Assembly (NCBI RefSeq): GCF_003026815.1
Contig: NZ_PYOG01000002.1
Span: forward strand, 1-64,000
Length of the DNA stretch: 64,000 nucleotides
From: Photobacterium damselae
Lineage (GTDB): Bacteria; Pseudomonadota; Gammaproteobacteria; Enterobacterales; Vibrionaceae
Direction: 5' to 3'
Under the pieces are notes generated by a model that worked only from the letters and a program-made list of their open reading frames with translations, searched no databases and had not been told where the DNA came from. Positions 20,861 to 29,945 of this stretch are shown here, in pieces. The position numbers and the translations under genes were made by a program. The number at the start of each line of letters is the position of its first letter. Position 1 is the stretch's first letter.

Positions 20861-21925
20861 TTAATACAGTTGTTGGTAATCCTGAACTAAGGCCCTTTCT
20901 TTTTTCCATGCAATTAATAAATGTTTTAACGAGGGAAGTGGATACCCATTTCTTCTGTGTAAGTCACCAATCTGATATAAAATTTTATACTGCTGGCAAA
21001 GCATTTTTATGGCAGGGAAGAAGGTTCCATTACTATCCCAAATATGAGCAGCTTCACTACTTGCTCCATTTATTTCTAAGATGGAAAAGTTTTCACCTTT
21101 TTGCAGACTGTCTAAATCCTTAAATTTAATATCGAGCCTGCCATAATAGAAACCGTCCATATCCAATAAAATTTCATTCATTGCTAAATTTAATTGATCG
21201 GTAATAAATTGATTGCCGTCTTTGAATATGGCTCCTCGACAATGATTACCAGTAAAAACCAGTTCCAGAATCTCGCCTTTAGGTAAAATCTCCGGTAAGC
21301 GTTGTGATAAGGCAGGAAAATAAAGGTGGGTTAGATGTTGTGCTCGCGGATCTTGTTCTATCAGTTGTTGAATAGAATTGATCCCATCTCCGATAATTGT
21401 GGGTAATATTTTCAAGGTAATCGAAAGAATAAAACCTAACTCCTGGTTTGGAAAACGGACATAGAAAATACCTGCTTCATGAGGCCAATCGGCTTTCTTT
21501 TGTAGTAAAAATTGTTGATGGTTCGGATAGTTATTTATATATGCGTGTAATTGTTCCGGTGAATTAATTAACTTAACACCTGCACCTCGACAACCAATAT
21601 CGGGTTTCGCGACCACAGGAAAAGATAAATTGGCACCTTCTAGTTGGGCTAAATAATGGTCCAACTTCAAATCTATTTGCTTAATGCAGACAATATAAGG
21701 TTCTACCTTGGCTTTTCCTTTTGTGCCAAGTTGCTTAAAAACGGCTGATTTTTCTTCACCAACCATACCACTAAGCGCAATACCTGGGTTTGCAATCAAA
21801 GGTAGTGCCCAATGTTTATAACGAATGGAGAGATAAAGGCAATAGACTGCAACGGGTAAATACATCACCCATGAAGGTAAAAACTCAAACCAAGAGATTG
21901 ATTTGTTTTTGAATAATATTTTCAT
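20861..21925 (-). CDS. Membrane-associated ATP-grasp ligase
   Basis: A 354-residue protein. Residues about 10-32 are hydrophobic (LPSWVMYLPVAVYCLYLSI). The ATP-grasp fold follows, with a nucleotide loop (KPDIGCRGAGVKLI) and the metal-binding FSILEINGASSEA. The family forms acid-amine bonds with ATP, often D-Ala-D-Ala or glutamate ligases; this one does not match a characterised member that I know. Its ATG overlaps the dedA stop by one base (TAATG), which indicates translational coupling. Context suggests work on a lipid or cell-envelope substrate. Confidence 0.78.
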   Translation of the reverse strand: MKILFKNKSISWFEFLPSWVMYLPVAVYCLYLSIRYKHWALPLIANPGIALSGMVGEEKSAVFKQLGTKGKAKVEPYIVCIKQIDLKLDHYLAQLEGANLSFPVVAKPDIGCRGAGVKLINSPEQLHAYINNYPNHQQFLLQKKADWPHEAGIFYVRFPNQELGFILSITLKILPTIIGDGINSIQQLIEQDPRAQHLTHLYFPALSQRLPEILPKGEILELVFTGNHCRGAIFKDGNQFITDQLNLAMNEILLDMDGFYYGRLDIKFKDLDSLQKGENFSILEINGASSEAAHIWDSNGTFFPAIKMLCQQYKILYQIGDLHRRNGYPLPSLKHLLIAWKKERALVQDYQQLY

Positions 21926-22497
21926 TATAAGGCCGTTTTTTCTCTAATGTTTTTTTTTAATAAATAAATTAAACTCAGGGTGATAAGTAAGAATATGCCA
22001 AGTAGAAGTGTGGCAAGGTTAGGGTGGTCAAGTACTAATTGTTTAAATATATAAGCTAATGCGAATATCGCGCTAATCCAAATTGCTCCACTAAAAATTA
22101 ATCCTTTAATCATAAGATTATGTGGTAATTGAATATAACCTAATACCATATAAGTAATTGTTCGAAATCCTGGTAAACAACGTGCAATGAAAATAGTTTG
22201 ATAGCTTTTAGTTGAGCATAATGATTGTATTTTCTGCCAATATGGTTTACTTGAAATATAACGATATAAACTACGATGATGCTTTGCAGTTCGTCCCAGT
22301 AAATAAACACAGTAATCCCCGCTCATTAAACCAATAAATATCGATAAATAAGCAGTTGAAAAAGATAGTTCATCTTGAAGATATAACCCAGCAGCTAAAA
22401 ATAGTGCAGCATCTTCCCAAATATATGAAATAAAGATAATTGAGAAAAATAAGATTAAAGGGTTATCTAATTGTAGCCATATCCAGTCCTTTATCAT
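21925..22497 (-). CDS. DedA/VTT family membrane protein
   Basis: An integral membrane protein of the DedA (SNARE-associated) family with four to five hydrophobic segments. Typical features are YIWEDAALFLAAGLYL, the GDYCVYLLGR segment and FIARCLPGFRTITYMVLGY, which corresponds to the conserved G-x-R-T-x3-G-x-G region. Family members act in lipid carrier recycling or flipping. ATG 22497 was taken as the start; an alternative TTG at 22560 would add 21 residues and overlap the promoter of the divergent GAF gene. It heads the operon that ends with olsF. Confidence 0.78.
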   Translation of the reverse strand: MIKDWIWLQLDNPLILFFSIIFISYIWEDAALFLAAGLYLQDELSFSTAYLSIFIGLMSGDYCVYLLGRTAKHHRSLYRYISSKPYWQKIQSLCSTKSYQTIFIARCLPGFRTITYMVLGYIQLPHNLMIKGLIFSGAIWISAIFALAYIFKQLVLDHPNLATLLLGIFLLITLSLIYLLKKNIREKTAL

Positions 22498-22623
22498 GAC
22501 GATATTTAATATTAGAAAGTCATAAATTAGTTGACCGTATCTTTCAAAAAAATATTTCAAATCGTGAAAGTTATTTTTTCTCTTTTAGGTCTGATACAAC
22601 AATACCAAAAAAAGGACGAAAAA

Positions 22624-23088
22624 ATGGTGTTTACTAAATTACAAGAAGATCAATTACGTTGGGTGAAAACTCTTAACTTGCTTGCTCAACAATCTGGGAT
22701 TCACTCGATTTTAGTGATGCAATCACATCCCGAGACAATGGAAGTGATATTTGCCAATGATCAGCCTGTTTATAGAGTAGGAGACCGAGGTCCCAAAAGT
22801 GTACAAGCTGGCTGTCATAAGCTCTATTGCGAACAGGTCGTTAATACGCAACAAGAGTTATTGGTTATGGACGCAAGTATCGATCCCCAGTGGCAAGGTA
22901 ATGAAGATTGGGTGAAGTTTGGTTTAGGAACATATCTAGGTTTTCCACTTTTTTATGGTGATCAGGTTGTTGGTACTGTTTGTGCGTTACACGATAAACC
23001 CTATGATTTTTACCAAGGCGATCCAGCTGCCTATGAGCAGTTAACTAAGCTTAAGCAGCAGCTAGAACAGTCGATGCTTGGCGATTAA
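22624..23088 (+). CDS. GAF domain protein
   Basis: A 154-residue protein made up of a single GAF domain (YLGFPLFYGDQVVGTVCALH is the diagnostic segment). It is probably a small sensor that binds a ligand and interacts with partners unknown here. The start at 22624 is fixed by AAGGA seven bases upstream; the longer frame from 22531 overlaps dedA and lacks a ribosome binding site. Its TAA abuts the stop of the convergent acetyltransferase with no gap. Confidence 0.78.
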   Translation: MVFTKLQEDQLRWVKTLNLLAQQSGIHSILVMQSHPETMEVIFANDQPVYRVGDRGPKSVQAGCHKLYCEQVVNTQQELLVMDASIDPQWQGNEDWVKFGLGTYLGFPLFYGDQVVGTVCALHDKPYDFYQGDPAAYEQLTKLKQQLEQSMLGD

Positions 23089-23706
23089 TTAAATTGCAGC
23101 CAATACTTCATCATCAAAGCGTCGGTTTTGATAATAAAATTCACGGTCGCGCTCATTAATTGGGCGCAATACTTTGCAAGGGTTCCCAACCGCAACAACA
23201 TTAGCTGGAATATCTTTCGTCACAATACTGCCAGCACCGATGACACTGTTTTCACCAATAGTGACCCCAGGTAAGACAACACAATGAGCACCCAACCAAA
23301 CATTATCTTTAATATGCACTGGAATATTAAACTGAGAAACCTGTTTACGTAGTTCTGGTGTAATAGGGTGGCCTGCAGTGGCAATAGTGACATTTGGGCC
23401 GATCATCACATGGTTACCGATATAAATATGAGTATCATCAACCAATGTCAGATTGAAATTAGCATAAACACTGTCGCCCAAATGAGTATGTTTACCCCAG
23501 TTAGCGTGTAATGGCGGTTCGATATAACAATCTTTACCGACAGAGGCAAACATCTCTTTCATTAAAGCTTGTCGTTGCTCGATGTGTGATGGACGTGAGT
23601 GATTAAAGTCGTACAGTCGTTCTAAACATATGAGTTGCTCTTTAACGAGTTCGCTATCATCACAAAAATACACTTGCTGAGAGTGCATACGCTGCTTGCT
23701 GTCCAT
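23089..23706 (-). CDS. Hexapeptide-repeat O-acetyltransferase (LacA/Maa type)
   Basis: A 205-residue protein with the left-handed beta-helix of sugar acetyltransferases. After an N-terminal helical part (LYDFNHSRPSHIEQRQ), it has LTLVDDTHIYIGNHVMIGPNV, the catalytic His in ATAGHP, and IGAGSIVTKDIPANVVAVGNP. The length and order match galactoside or maltose O-acetyltransferases that use acetyl-CoA. It is single-gene, and its 3' end meets the GAF gene stop. Confidence 0.88.
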   Translation of the reverse strand: MDSKQRMHSQQVYFCDDSELVKEQLICLERLYDFNHSRPSHIEQRQALMKEMFASVGKDCYIEPPLHANWGKHTHLGDSVYANFNLTLVDDTHIYIGNHVMIGPNVTIATAGHPITPELRKQVSQFNIPVHIKDNVWLGAHCVVLPGVTIGENSVIGAGSIVTKDIPANVVAVGNPCKVLRPINERDREFYYQNRRFDDEVLAAI

Positions 23707-23737
23707 GGTTAATCCTTTAATGAGTTGAGCTGTCGAT

Positions 23738-23767
23738 TATATACTCAAGTAGCTTCATGGAGCGAGA
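23738..23767. repeat. Palindromic intergenic repeat, partial copy 2
   Basis: TATACTCAAGTAGCTTCATG matches the end sequence of the dispersed element seen at 37938-37970. Only one arm is clear, so it is probably a partial copy in the promoter region of the acetyltransferase. Confidence 0.4.
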
Positions 23768-23942
23768 TTCTACTTATCAATAAAGGGAGGATTTAGATAC
23801 TCAGTTACTCTAAATTAGATATTGGTATAGAAAGATAAAATGTAACGATTTGACCATAACTGTAAATTGTGACATCTCTCTATTGTGCTTTTTTGCTATT
23901 CGCTGTATATCGAAGGGGAGTGTATGACTAAGGGTTAAAAGC

Positions 23943-24275
23943 ATGTCCCAGGTTCCAACTAAAATTACGTTCTTTGAATGGTTAGCGCCATTGATTGTTT
24001 CTGGCAATAAAACCATTACGATTCGCGATGAGTCTGAAAGTTACTATCTACCTGGTAGTCAAGTTGAGGTCTTTACCTTAGAAACCAATAAAAAGTTTTG
24101 TGAAATCGAAATTGAGTCGGTTGAACCTATTTTGTTTGAGGAAATTAATGAATTTCATGCTCAACAAGAGTTTATGGAACTGCAAAATCTAAAGGATCTG
24201 ATCAAAGAGATTTATCCAGACCAAGAGCAGCTCTATGTAATTGCCTATAAATTGCTAGCGGTTACTGATAAGTAA
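23943..24275 (+). CDS. yqfB: N4-acetylcytidine amidohydrolase, ASCH domain
   Basis: A 110-residue ASCH-domain protein closely resembling E. coli YqfB. The pattern ITFFEWLAPLIVSGNKTITI followed by RDESES corresponds to the active-site region (Lys and Thr) and is conserved. YqfB hydrolyses N4-acetylcytidine to cytidine and acetate. The remaining beta-barrel residues and the length fit the family. It is monocistronic, just ahead of a tRNA operon. Confidence 0.88.
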   Translation: MSQVPTKITFFEWLAPLIVSGNKTITIRDESESYYLPGSQVEVFTLETNKKFCEIEIESVEPILFEEINEFHAQQEFMELQNLKDLIKEIYPDQEQLYVIAYKLLAVTDK

Positions 24276-24358
24276 AAGAAATATCAGCTGTTTTTGCCTT
24301 ATTTTAGATCAGTTCCTCAAAACTAGAGTATTTGTTGCTCAAACGGTTGTTTTTGGGG

Positions 24359-24385
24359 TTTACAAGGTAAAAACAGTTCTATATT
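24359..24385 (+). promoter_or_regulatory. Promoter of tRNA operon 1
   Basis: TTTACA (24359-24364), a 15-bp spacer, then TATATT (24380-24385). The first tRNA begins 15 bp after the -10 box. The same hexamers and spacing recur at 28013-28039 before the second tRNA operon. Confidence 0.6.
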
Positions 24386-24400
24386 ATTCGCTGCATCTGC

Positions 24401-24491
24401 GGAGGGATGGCTGAGTGGTTGAAAGCACCGGTCTTGAAAACCGGCATACGTTTGTAGCGTATCTAGGGTTCAAATCCCTATCCCTCCGCCA
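24401..24491 (+). tRNA. tRNA-Ser (anticodon TGA)
   Basis: A 91-nt class II tRNA with an encoded CCA. The acceptor stem GGAGGGA pairs with TCCCTCC. The anticodon loop CTTGAAA presents TGA. It has a long variable arm and a T-arm with GGTTCAAATCC. It is the first member of a four-tRNA operon. Confidence 0.97.
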
Positions 24492-24537
24492 TTTATTCTT
24501 TAAGTTTGGATTTTCCGAGCTTAAGTAAAAGATATGT

Positions 24538-24613
<76 letters not shown>

Positions 24614-24624
24614 TTAATAATTTG

Positions 24625-24709
<85 letters not shown>

Positions 24710-24716
24710 TTATTAT

Positions 24717-24792
24717 TCCTCCTTAGTTCAGTCGGTAGAACGGCGGACTGTTAATCCGTATGTCGCTGGTTCAAGTCCAGCAGGAGGAGCCA
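24717..24792 (+). tRNA. tRNA-Asn (anticodon GTT)
   Basis: A 76-nt tRNA with encoded CCA. The acceptor TCCTCCT pairs with AGGAGGA. The anticodon is GTT in CTGTTAA, with T-arm GGTTCAAGTCC. The copy at 28281-28356 looks identical. Confidence 0.97.
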
Positions 24793-24796
24793 AATT

Positions 24797-24829
24797 AAGC
24801 CATCCAGTTTGTTCTGGGTGGCTTTTTTT
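24797..24829 (+). terminator. Terminator of tRNA operon 1
   Basis: AGCCATCCAG (24798-24807) pairs with CTGGGTGGCT (24814-24823, one T-G wobble), followed by a T-run. The same terminator follows the second operon. Confidence 0.92.
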
Positions 24830-25056
24830 CTATCTGCCTTCATATAAAATCATTAGCATAGTACCATTCCGCTATCAAATGCTCGGTATTCTGTGAATAT
24901 TCCCACCTTGTATAATGTTTTTTAGTTGTATCTTTCTTGTTGAAAGGGTTCGAAAAACAAACAGAGTTCTGGTGTTTTAGTCACTCTATTTTGCATTGTC
25001 TATTTTTGAACTAAAAAGATAATGAAGCTATCTCTGCAATTAATTAGGATAGCGTT

Positions 25057-26598
25057 ATGACAATGGATGTTGATGTTTTAAAACCGAGTAAGCGAAGTTG
25101 GCTTGATAATATAGAGGCGATAGGTAATAAAATTCCCGATATAACAATGTTGTTTTTTATGGCAACCCTGTTGTGTATTGGACTTTCTGCTGTTTTGTCT
25201 TGGTTTACCTTTGAGTATATTCACCCCTTAACCAAACAACCGATTGAAGTGATTAATCTTTTTACTTCTTCTGAGCTGATGGCTCTTTTTACTTCAATGG
25301 TGAAAAACTTTGTTAATTTTCCTCCTCTGGGTATCGTTATTGTTGCTACGTTAGGCATAGGTATTGCTGAAGGCTCTGGCTATATCTCTACTGCACTGAA
25401 AAAGCTGCTTTCTTTTGTTCCTTTATCGGTGGTGACTCCTTCGGTTATTTTTATTGGCATTTTAGCTCACGTAGCTTCTGATTCGGCTTATGTCATTCTA
25501 ATGCCAGTCTCTGCTTATATCTTTTATAAAACAGGTAAACATCCTTTAGCGGGTATTGCGGCTGGGTTTGCTGGCCTTGCTGGTGGTTTTACCGCATCTT
25601 ACACTCCATCGATTATTGATCCTATCCTTGCAGGCTTTACTGAAACTGGGGCTAGGGTGCTAGATCCAACTTATTCGGTGAACGTGCTGTGTAATTTCTT
25701 TTATTCGTTTGCTTCAACTTTTGCCGTGATCGGTTGTTGTTGGTATGTGACCGATAAAATCGTAGAGCCAAGATTAAAAAAATCGATGCCGATTGATGTT
25801 GCTCAACAAGATGAAAGTAGCGAAACATTAACGGCTAAAGAGACAAAAGCATTTAAGGTAGCTAACTATTCAATGTTGGCTTTAGTGGCGGTGGTGGTTG
25901 CCTTGATGGTGCCTGAAAACTCACTATTTAGAGCACCTGATGGGTCATTAACCAGTCCTCAAGCTCCTGCTATGCAAGTGATTGTTCCTCTGCTATTGGT
26001 CTTTTTTGCTTTACCTGGCTTGGTTTATGGTTTTGTGAGTCAGCGTTTTCAAAGTGCTAAAGATGTCACTAAATCAATGGAGAATATTACTGCATCACTG
26101 ATTTCTTTTATTGTTTTTGCTTTCTTTTGTGCGCAATTCTTATATTGCTTTGGTAAATCAAACATTGGCAGTTTAATTGCTCTATCAGGTGCAGAAGCAT
26201 TAAAAGCCATCAACTTACCGGGTCAAGTGACGATTCTAGGTGTGATTTTGCTAACCGCTTGTCTAAACCTGATCATTACCTCTGCTTCTTCTAAATGGGC
26301 CATTTTAGCGCCAGTATTAGTGCCTATGTTGATGGCTGTGGGCTTATCACCAGAGCTAACACAAGCGGCATTTCGTATTTCAGACAGTGCCGTAAACGTT
26401 AGCACGCCAATGTTTGCGTTTTATCCTCTAATTATTTCTTATATGCAGCGTTATTCTAGTCAATCGGGGATCGGAACCTTAGTGTCGATGATGGTGCCGT
26501 ATTCAATTGGTTTATTGGTTACCTTAACGGCCATGCTGTATCTATTCTGGGGGCTGGACATTCCTCTTGGCTTTAATAGCGGTTATACCTATGGATAA
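25057..26598 (+). CDS. abgT: AbgT family transporter
   Basis: A 513-residue inner membrane protein of the AbgT family (p-aminobenzoyl-glutamate transporters; some homologues act as antimetabolite exporters). The AHVASDSAYVILMPV segment and the later SASSKWAILAPVLVPML and ISDSAVNVSTPMFAFYP are family hallmarks. It is followed 13 bp later by pepT, so uptake of a peptide-like compound and its hydrolysis are probably linked. The substrate is not proven. The operon lies exactly between two paralogous tRNA operons. Confidence 0.88.
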   Translation: MTMDVDVLKPSKRSWLDNIEAIGNKIPDITMLFFMATLLCIGLSAVLSWFTFEYIHPLTKQPIEVINLFTSSELMALFTSMVKNFVNFPPLGIVIVATLGIGIAEGSGYISTALKKLLSFVPLSVVTPSVIFIGILAHVASDSAYVILMPVSAYIFYKTGKHPLAGIAAGFAGLAGGFTASYTPSIIDPILAGFTETGARVLDPTYSVNVLCNFFYSFASTFAVIGCCWYVTDKIVEPRLKKSMPIDVAQQDESSETLTAKETKAFKVANYSMLALVAVVVALMVPENSLFRAPDGSLTSPQAPAMQVIVPLLLVFFALPGLVYGFVSQRFQSAKDVTKSMENITASLISFIVFAFFCAQFLYCFGKSNIGSLIALSGAEALKAINLPGQVTILGVILLTACLNLIITSASSKWAILAPVLVPMLMAVGLSPELTQAAFRISDSAVNVSTPMFAFYPLIISYMQRYSSQSGIGTLVSMMVPYSIGLLVTLTAMLYLFWGLDIPLGFNSGYTYG

Positions 26599-26611
26599 GT
26601 GGGTGGGACAA

Positions 26612-27829
26612 ATGAATATTCAACAAACATTAATCAATAATTTCACTCGCTATGTGGCAGTGAGTAGCCAATCTGATGCCAGTAATTTAGCCGTTCCATC
26701 ATCAGAAGGACAGCGTGAGTTAGCGACATTGCTTAAGTCTGAATTGATGGATATGGGGTATCACGATACAGAACTATTACCTAACAGCATTTTGATTGCT
26801 CGAATACCGGGAGAGGCATCGTTACCTAAGATAGGTTTTGTTGCACATTTAGATACGGTTGATGTGGGGCTAAGTGCTGAGATTAAGCCGCAAGTTTTAC
26901 ATTACGCAGGTGAGCCACTTTGTCTCAATGAAGCTCTAGGCATCCATATCAGTGAAGCTTCTCACCCAGAGTTGGCGAAGTACCGTCAGCAAGATATTCT
27001 TTTTTCTGATGGTACCAGTGTTTTGGGAGCGGATAATAAGTCTGCAATTGCAATTTTGATGACGCTAGCCCAAGAGCTTTCTCAACAAACAGCAGTGCAT
27101 GGTGATATCTATTTTGCTTTTGTTCCCGATGAGGAAATTGGTTTACGTGGCGCGAAACAGTTAGATTTAGCCCAGTTCCCGGTTGATTTATGTTACACCA
27201 TAGATTGTTGTGAACGGGGGGAGGTTATTTATGAGACCTTTAATGCTGGTAGTGCAAAACTTACTGTTGATGGGATCACCGCTCACCCGATGAGTGCGAA
27301 GAATGTTTTAGTGAACCCTAACTTAGTTGTGGCTGATTTTATTTCTCTGCTAAATGATATGGGTAAGCCTGAGCAAACCGCAGAGCGAGAAGGGTACTTT
27401 TGGGTTACAGATATTATGGGTAATCAAAATAGTGCATCTGCGATGGTTGCTATTCGTGATTTTGATTTAATGAACTATGAGCAGCGTAAATCTTACCTTA
27501 TGTCGTTGGTCGATTTTTTGCAGATCAAACACCCTAAGGCAGTGATTGAGTTGGATATTCAAGATGTGTATAGCAATATTGCTCAAGCTATGGGGGTGAA
27601 TACCCAAGCTTTAACGCGTTTGTATCAGGTGCTTGAGCAGTTAGAGATTCCTGCTAAAACAATTGCAATGCGAGGCGGTACCGATGGGTCGGCGTTATCT
27701 GTCAAAGGGTTGTTTACGCCAAACTTCTTTACCGGAGCACATAATTTTCACAGCGCTTTTGAGTTTTTGCCAATTTCTTCTTTTGTTGATAGCTACAAGG
27801 TGGCACGAGCTTTGGTATTAACTCAATAA
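26612..27829 (+). CDS. pepT: Peptidase T (tripeptide aminopeptidase)
   Basis: A 405-residue M20 zinc aminopeptidase that releases the N-terminal residue from tripeptides. The metal ligands and catalytic residues sit in AHLDTVDVG, GADNKSAIA, DEEIGLRGA, TIDCCERGEV and GAHNFHSAFE. RGGTDGSALS is also typical of PepT. ATG 26612 gives the usual family length; upstream in-frame starts (26591, TTG 26567) would overlap or crowd abgT. It is the second gene of an abgT-pepT operon ending in a strong terminator. Confidence 0.92.
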   Translation: MNIQQTLINNFTRYVAVSSQSDASNLAVPSSEGQRELATLLKSELMDMGYHDTELLPNSILIARIPGEASLPKIGFVAHLDTVDVGLSAEIKPQVLHYAGEPLCLNEALGIHISEASHPELAKYRQQDILFSDGTSVLGADNKSAIAILMTLAQELSQQTAVHGDIYFAFVPDEEIGLRGAKQLDLAQFPVDLCYTIDCCERGEVIYETFNAGSAKLTVDGITAHPMSAKNVLVNPNLVVADFISLLNDMGKPEQTAEREGYFWVTDIMGNQNSASAMVAIRDFDLMNYEQRKSYLMSLVDFLQIKHPKAVIELDIQDVYSNIAQAMGVNTQALTRLYQVLEQLEIPAKTIAMRGGTDGSALSVKGLFTPNFFTGAHNFHSAFEFLPISSFVDSYKVARALVLTQ

Positions 27830-27865
27830 CCTAAATAGATAAACGCTATTTTTAGTTTCAAGCAT

Positions 27866-27900
27866 AAAACCCTGCCAATAATAAACGCAGGGTTTTGTTT
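27866..27900. terminator. Terminator after pepT
   Basis: AAAACCCTGC (27866-27875) pairs with GCAGGGTTTT (27887-27896), followed by T-rich sequence. Confidence 0.9.
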
Positions 27901-28012
27901 GAATCATCACCAATAGTCAGAACGCAAATTAATCAGTTTCTTATCGTGTGATAAAAATAGCTAAATTATTGGTTTAACTGGTTATATGATGCGCAGTTAA
28001 ATAAAAAGATAC

Positions 28013-28039
28013 TTTACAACAGCTCAGCTCTTCTATATT
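28013..28039 (+). promoter_or_regulatory. Promoter of tRNA operon 2
   Basis: TTTACA (28013-28018), a 15-bp spacer and TATATT (28034-28039), the same as before tRNA operon 1. The first tRNA starts 15 bp downstream. Confidence 0.6.
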
Positions 28040-28054
28040 ATTCATCGCACTTGC

Positions 28055-28145
28055 GGAGAGATGGCTGAGTGGTTGAAAGCACCGGTCTTGAAAACCGGCA
28101 TACGTTTGTAGCGTATCTAGGGTTCAAATCCCTATCTCTCCGCCA
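28055..28145 (+). tRNA. tRNA-Ser (anticodon TGA), second copy
   Basis: A 91-nt tRNA that matches the copy at 24401 except for one acceptor pair: GGAGAGA with TCTCTCC, where the first copy has GGAGGGA with TCCCTCC. Both sides of the pair changed, so folding is kept. Confidence 0.97.
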
Positions 28146-28188
28146 CTTATTTTAAAGTTGGGTTTTACCGAGCTTTAGCAAAAAATTT

Positions 28189-28273
<85 letters not shown>

Positions 28274-28280
28274 TTATTAT

Positions 28281-28356
28281 TCCTCCTTAGTTCAGTCGGT
28301 AGAACGGCGGACTGTTAATCCGTATGTCGCTGGTTCAAGTCCAGCAGGAGGAGCCA
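28281..28356 (+). tRNA. tRNA-Asn (anticodon GTT), second copy
   Basis: 76 nt with encoded CCA, anticodon GTT, apparently identical to 24717-24792. Confidence 0.97.
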
Positions 28357-28360
28357 AATT

Positions 28361-28393
28361 AAGCCATCCAGTTTGTTCTGGGTGGCTTTTTTT
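28361..28393 (+). terminator. Terminator of tRNA operon 2
   Basis: AGCCATCCAG pairs with CTGGGTGGCT, then a T-run. The same element follows tRNA operon 1. Confidence 0.92.
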
Positions 28394-28510
28394 CTATCTG
28401 TCTATTATCTACTTGCCTATCCGATTACTCGATCTCTGTTTATCTATTATTCGAACGTTTTCCCAGCATTCACCTTTTCAAATTACTGGATGTATCTTTT
28501 TGTATTTTCA

Positions 28511-28548
28511 GATAAACAAAACCCCATGATGCGAAACACCATGGGGTT
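28511..28548 (-). terminator. Terminator of dcuC
   Basis: On the minus strand AACCCCATG (28548-28540) pairs with CATGGGGTT (28528-28520), followed by TTGTTT. It lies just beyond the dcuC stop. Confidence 0.82.
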
Positions 28549-28577
28549 AATGATTTGCTTTGGTTTTAAACTAAAGC

Positions 28578-29945
28578 TTAAGCGTACATAGGTACCAGAA
28601 CCATAGTACCGACGATAACAGTAATTAGACCTGCGATAACCGGAACAACAGTACGCTTAACCACATCAAATGGGCTAATTTGTGCCATACCAGATGTTGC
28701 AACGATAACACCAGATACTGGTGAAATAGTACGACCTAAGTTAGACGCTTGTAGCATAGGGATAATTAGGAAGGCAGGGCTTAGACCTAGCTTACCTGCT
28801 AGCTGTGGTGCAAGTTCTACAAACGCGTAGAATGGTGCATTACCTGAACCTGTTGCAATTGCTGCTGCAACTGTTAATGCTGTTAGAAGTAGCATTAGAG
28901 CAACACCACCAGCGCCCGCTTCGTCTGCAAGATGCAGTAGGTTATCGATAGCACCGACTGACATTAGACCTTGAGCAAACACACCTGCGGCAACTAATAG
29001 CATTACCACGCCTTTAAACGCATCGCCCATACCGGCGTAGCACGATTCAAGATTTTCTAAAGTTAGCTTACCATTTAAACGGTTTGTCGCGTAATCGACT
29101 AAAGCACCGATAGTGATAGATAAAACAACGATAGTGTAGATATCTAGTTTTAAGCCAGGGATAGTTTCACCGTTGAAAACAAAAACACCGATGATTGGTA
29201 GGAAAGGCAAGATAGCGTAGTAGCTTGGTGCCTTCACTTCCATATGAGAAATGTCTACTTTCTCCATTGGAGTGTTGTTTTTCTTATCTAGATACTTGTT
29301 CCAGAAAAATGCAGCTACTGCCATAACGATGATGGCGCAGATAGAGACAGGAAGAACGGTTTCTACCGCAAATACATGCAGAGGTAGACCCGATTTTTCT
29401 GCTGCAACGACAACGTCACCAGATGTTGGCGATAAAATGATTGCCGCTGGTGAAGCACACACAGCCGCCGCCGCTGGGCGAGAAATACCCATTGCTGTCA
29501 TCATTGGGAATAGGGTCGCCATTAATAGCACACCAAGACCTGTTGCAGAACTTACCGCAAGAGACATTAGACAGGCAACAATGTATGCCGCAACTAATAA
29601 GATGTAAGGTGATTTGATAAACGACAGTGGTTTAGAAAATTGTTTTACAACGACGTTGTTGGCACCAATGTGAGTCATATAGCTTGCAAAACCACATAGC
29701 AACATGATCTGTAAGCCCAGGCCGCCCCCACGGTACTGAAGCATGTATTTCACATACTCAAGAGAATCGGTAAATAGATTACCTGTTGATGTTACCTTTG
29801 CCGGTAGGATAGTGTGACCTAATATACCTGCAATAATAAGCAGTGAAATACCGGCAGTTAATAGCACACCAGCTGCTTTGTATCCCTTCACAATGAAATA
29901 GCCTACGGCAATGGTGATTGCCAGACCAATCAATAATTCCAACAT
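28578..29945 (-). CDS. dcuC: Anaerobic C4-dicarboxylate transporter DcuC
   Basis: A 455-residue inner membrane transporter strongly resembling E. coli DcuC, which exports succinate during fermentation and can exchange fumarate. Shared blocks include LLCGFASYMTHIGAN, YIVACLMSLAVSSATGLGVL, and ASPAAIILSPTSGDVV. ATG 29945 has GAGGA seven bases upstream and gives the family length; a longer frame to 30077 is not needed. It is a single-gene unit. Oxygen control is expected for the family, but I found no clean FNR site. Confidence 0.92.
   Translation of the reverse strand: MLELLIGLAITIAVGYFIVKGYKAAGVLLTAGISLLIIAGILGHTILPAKVTSTGNLFTDSLEYVKYMLQYRGGGLGLQIMLLCGFASYMTHIGANNVVVKQFSKPLSFIKSPYILLVAAYIVACLMSLAVSSATGLGVLLMATLFPMMTAMGISRPAAAAVCASPAAIILSPTSGDVVVAAEKSGLPLHVFAVETVLPVSICAIIVMAVAAFFWNKYLDKKNNTPMEKVDISHMEVKAPSYYAILPFLPIIGVFVFNGETIPGLKLDIYTIVVLSITIGALVDYATNRLNGKLTLENLESCYAGMGDAFKGVVMLLVAAGVFAQGLMSVGAIDNLLHLADEAGAGGVALMLLLTALTVAAAIATGSGNAPFYAFVELAPQLAGKLGLSPAFLIIPMLQASNLGRTISPVSGVIVATSGMAQISPFDVVKRTVVPVIAGLITVIVGTMVLVPMYA

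Noticed and set aside
24361-24491. tRNA operon 1 as an integrase attachment site
   Set aside because: No integrase or phage-like genes lie nearby; the downstream 3 kb holds ordinary metabolic genes and the second array is a whole-operon paralogue, not an att fragment.
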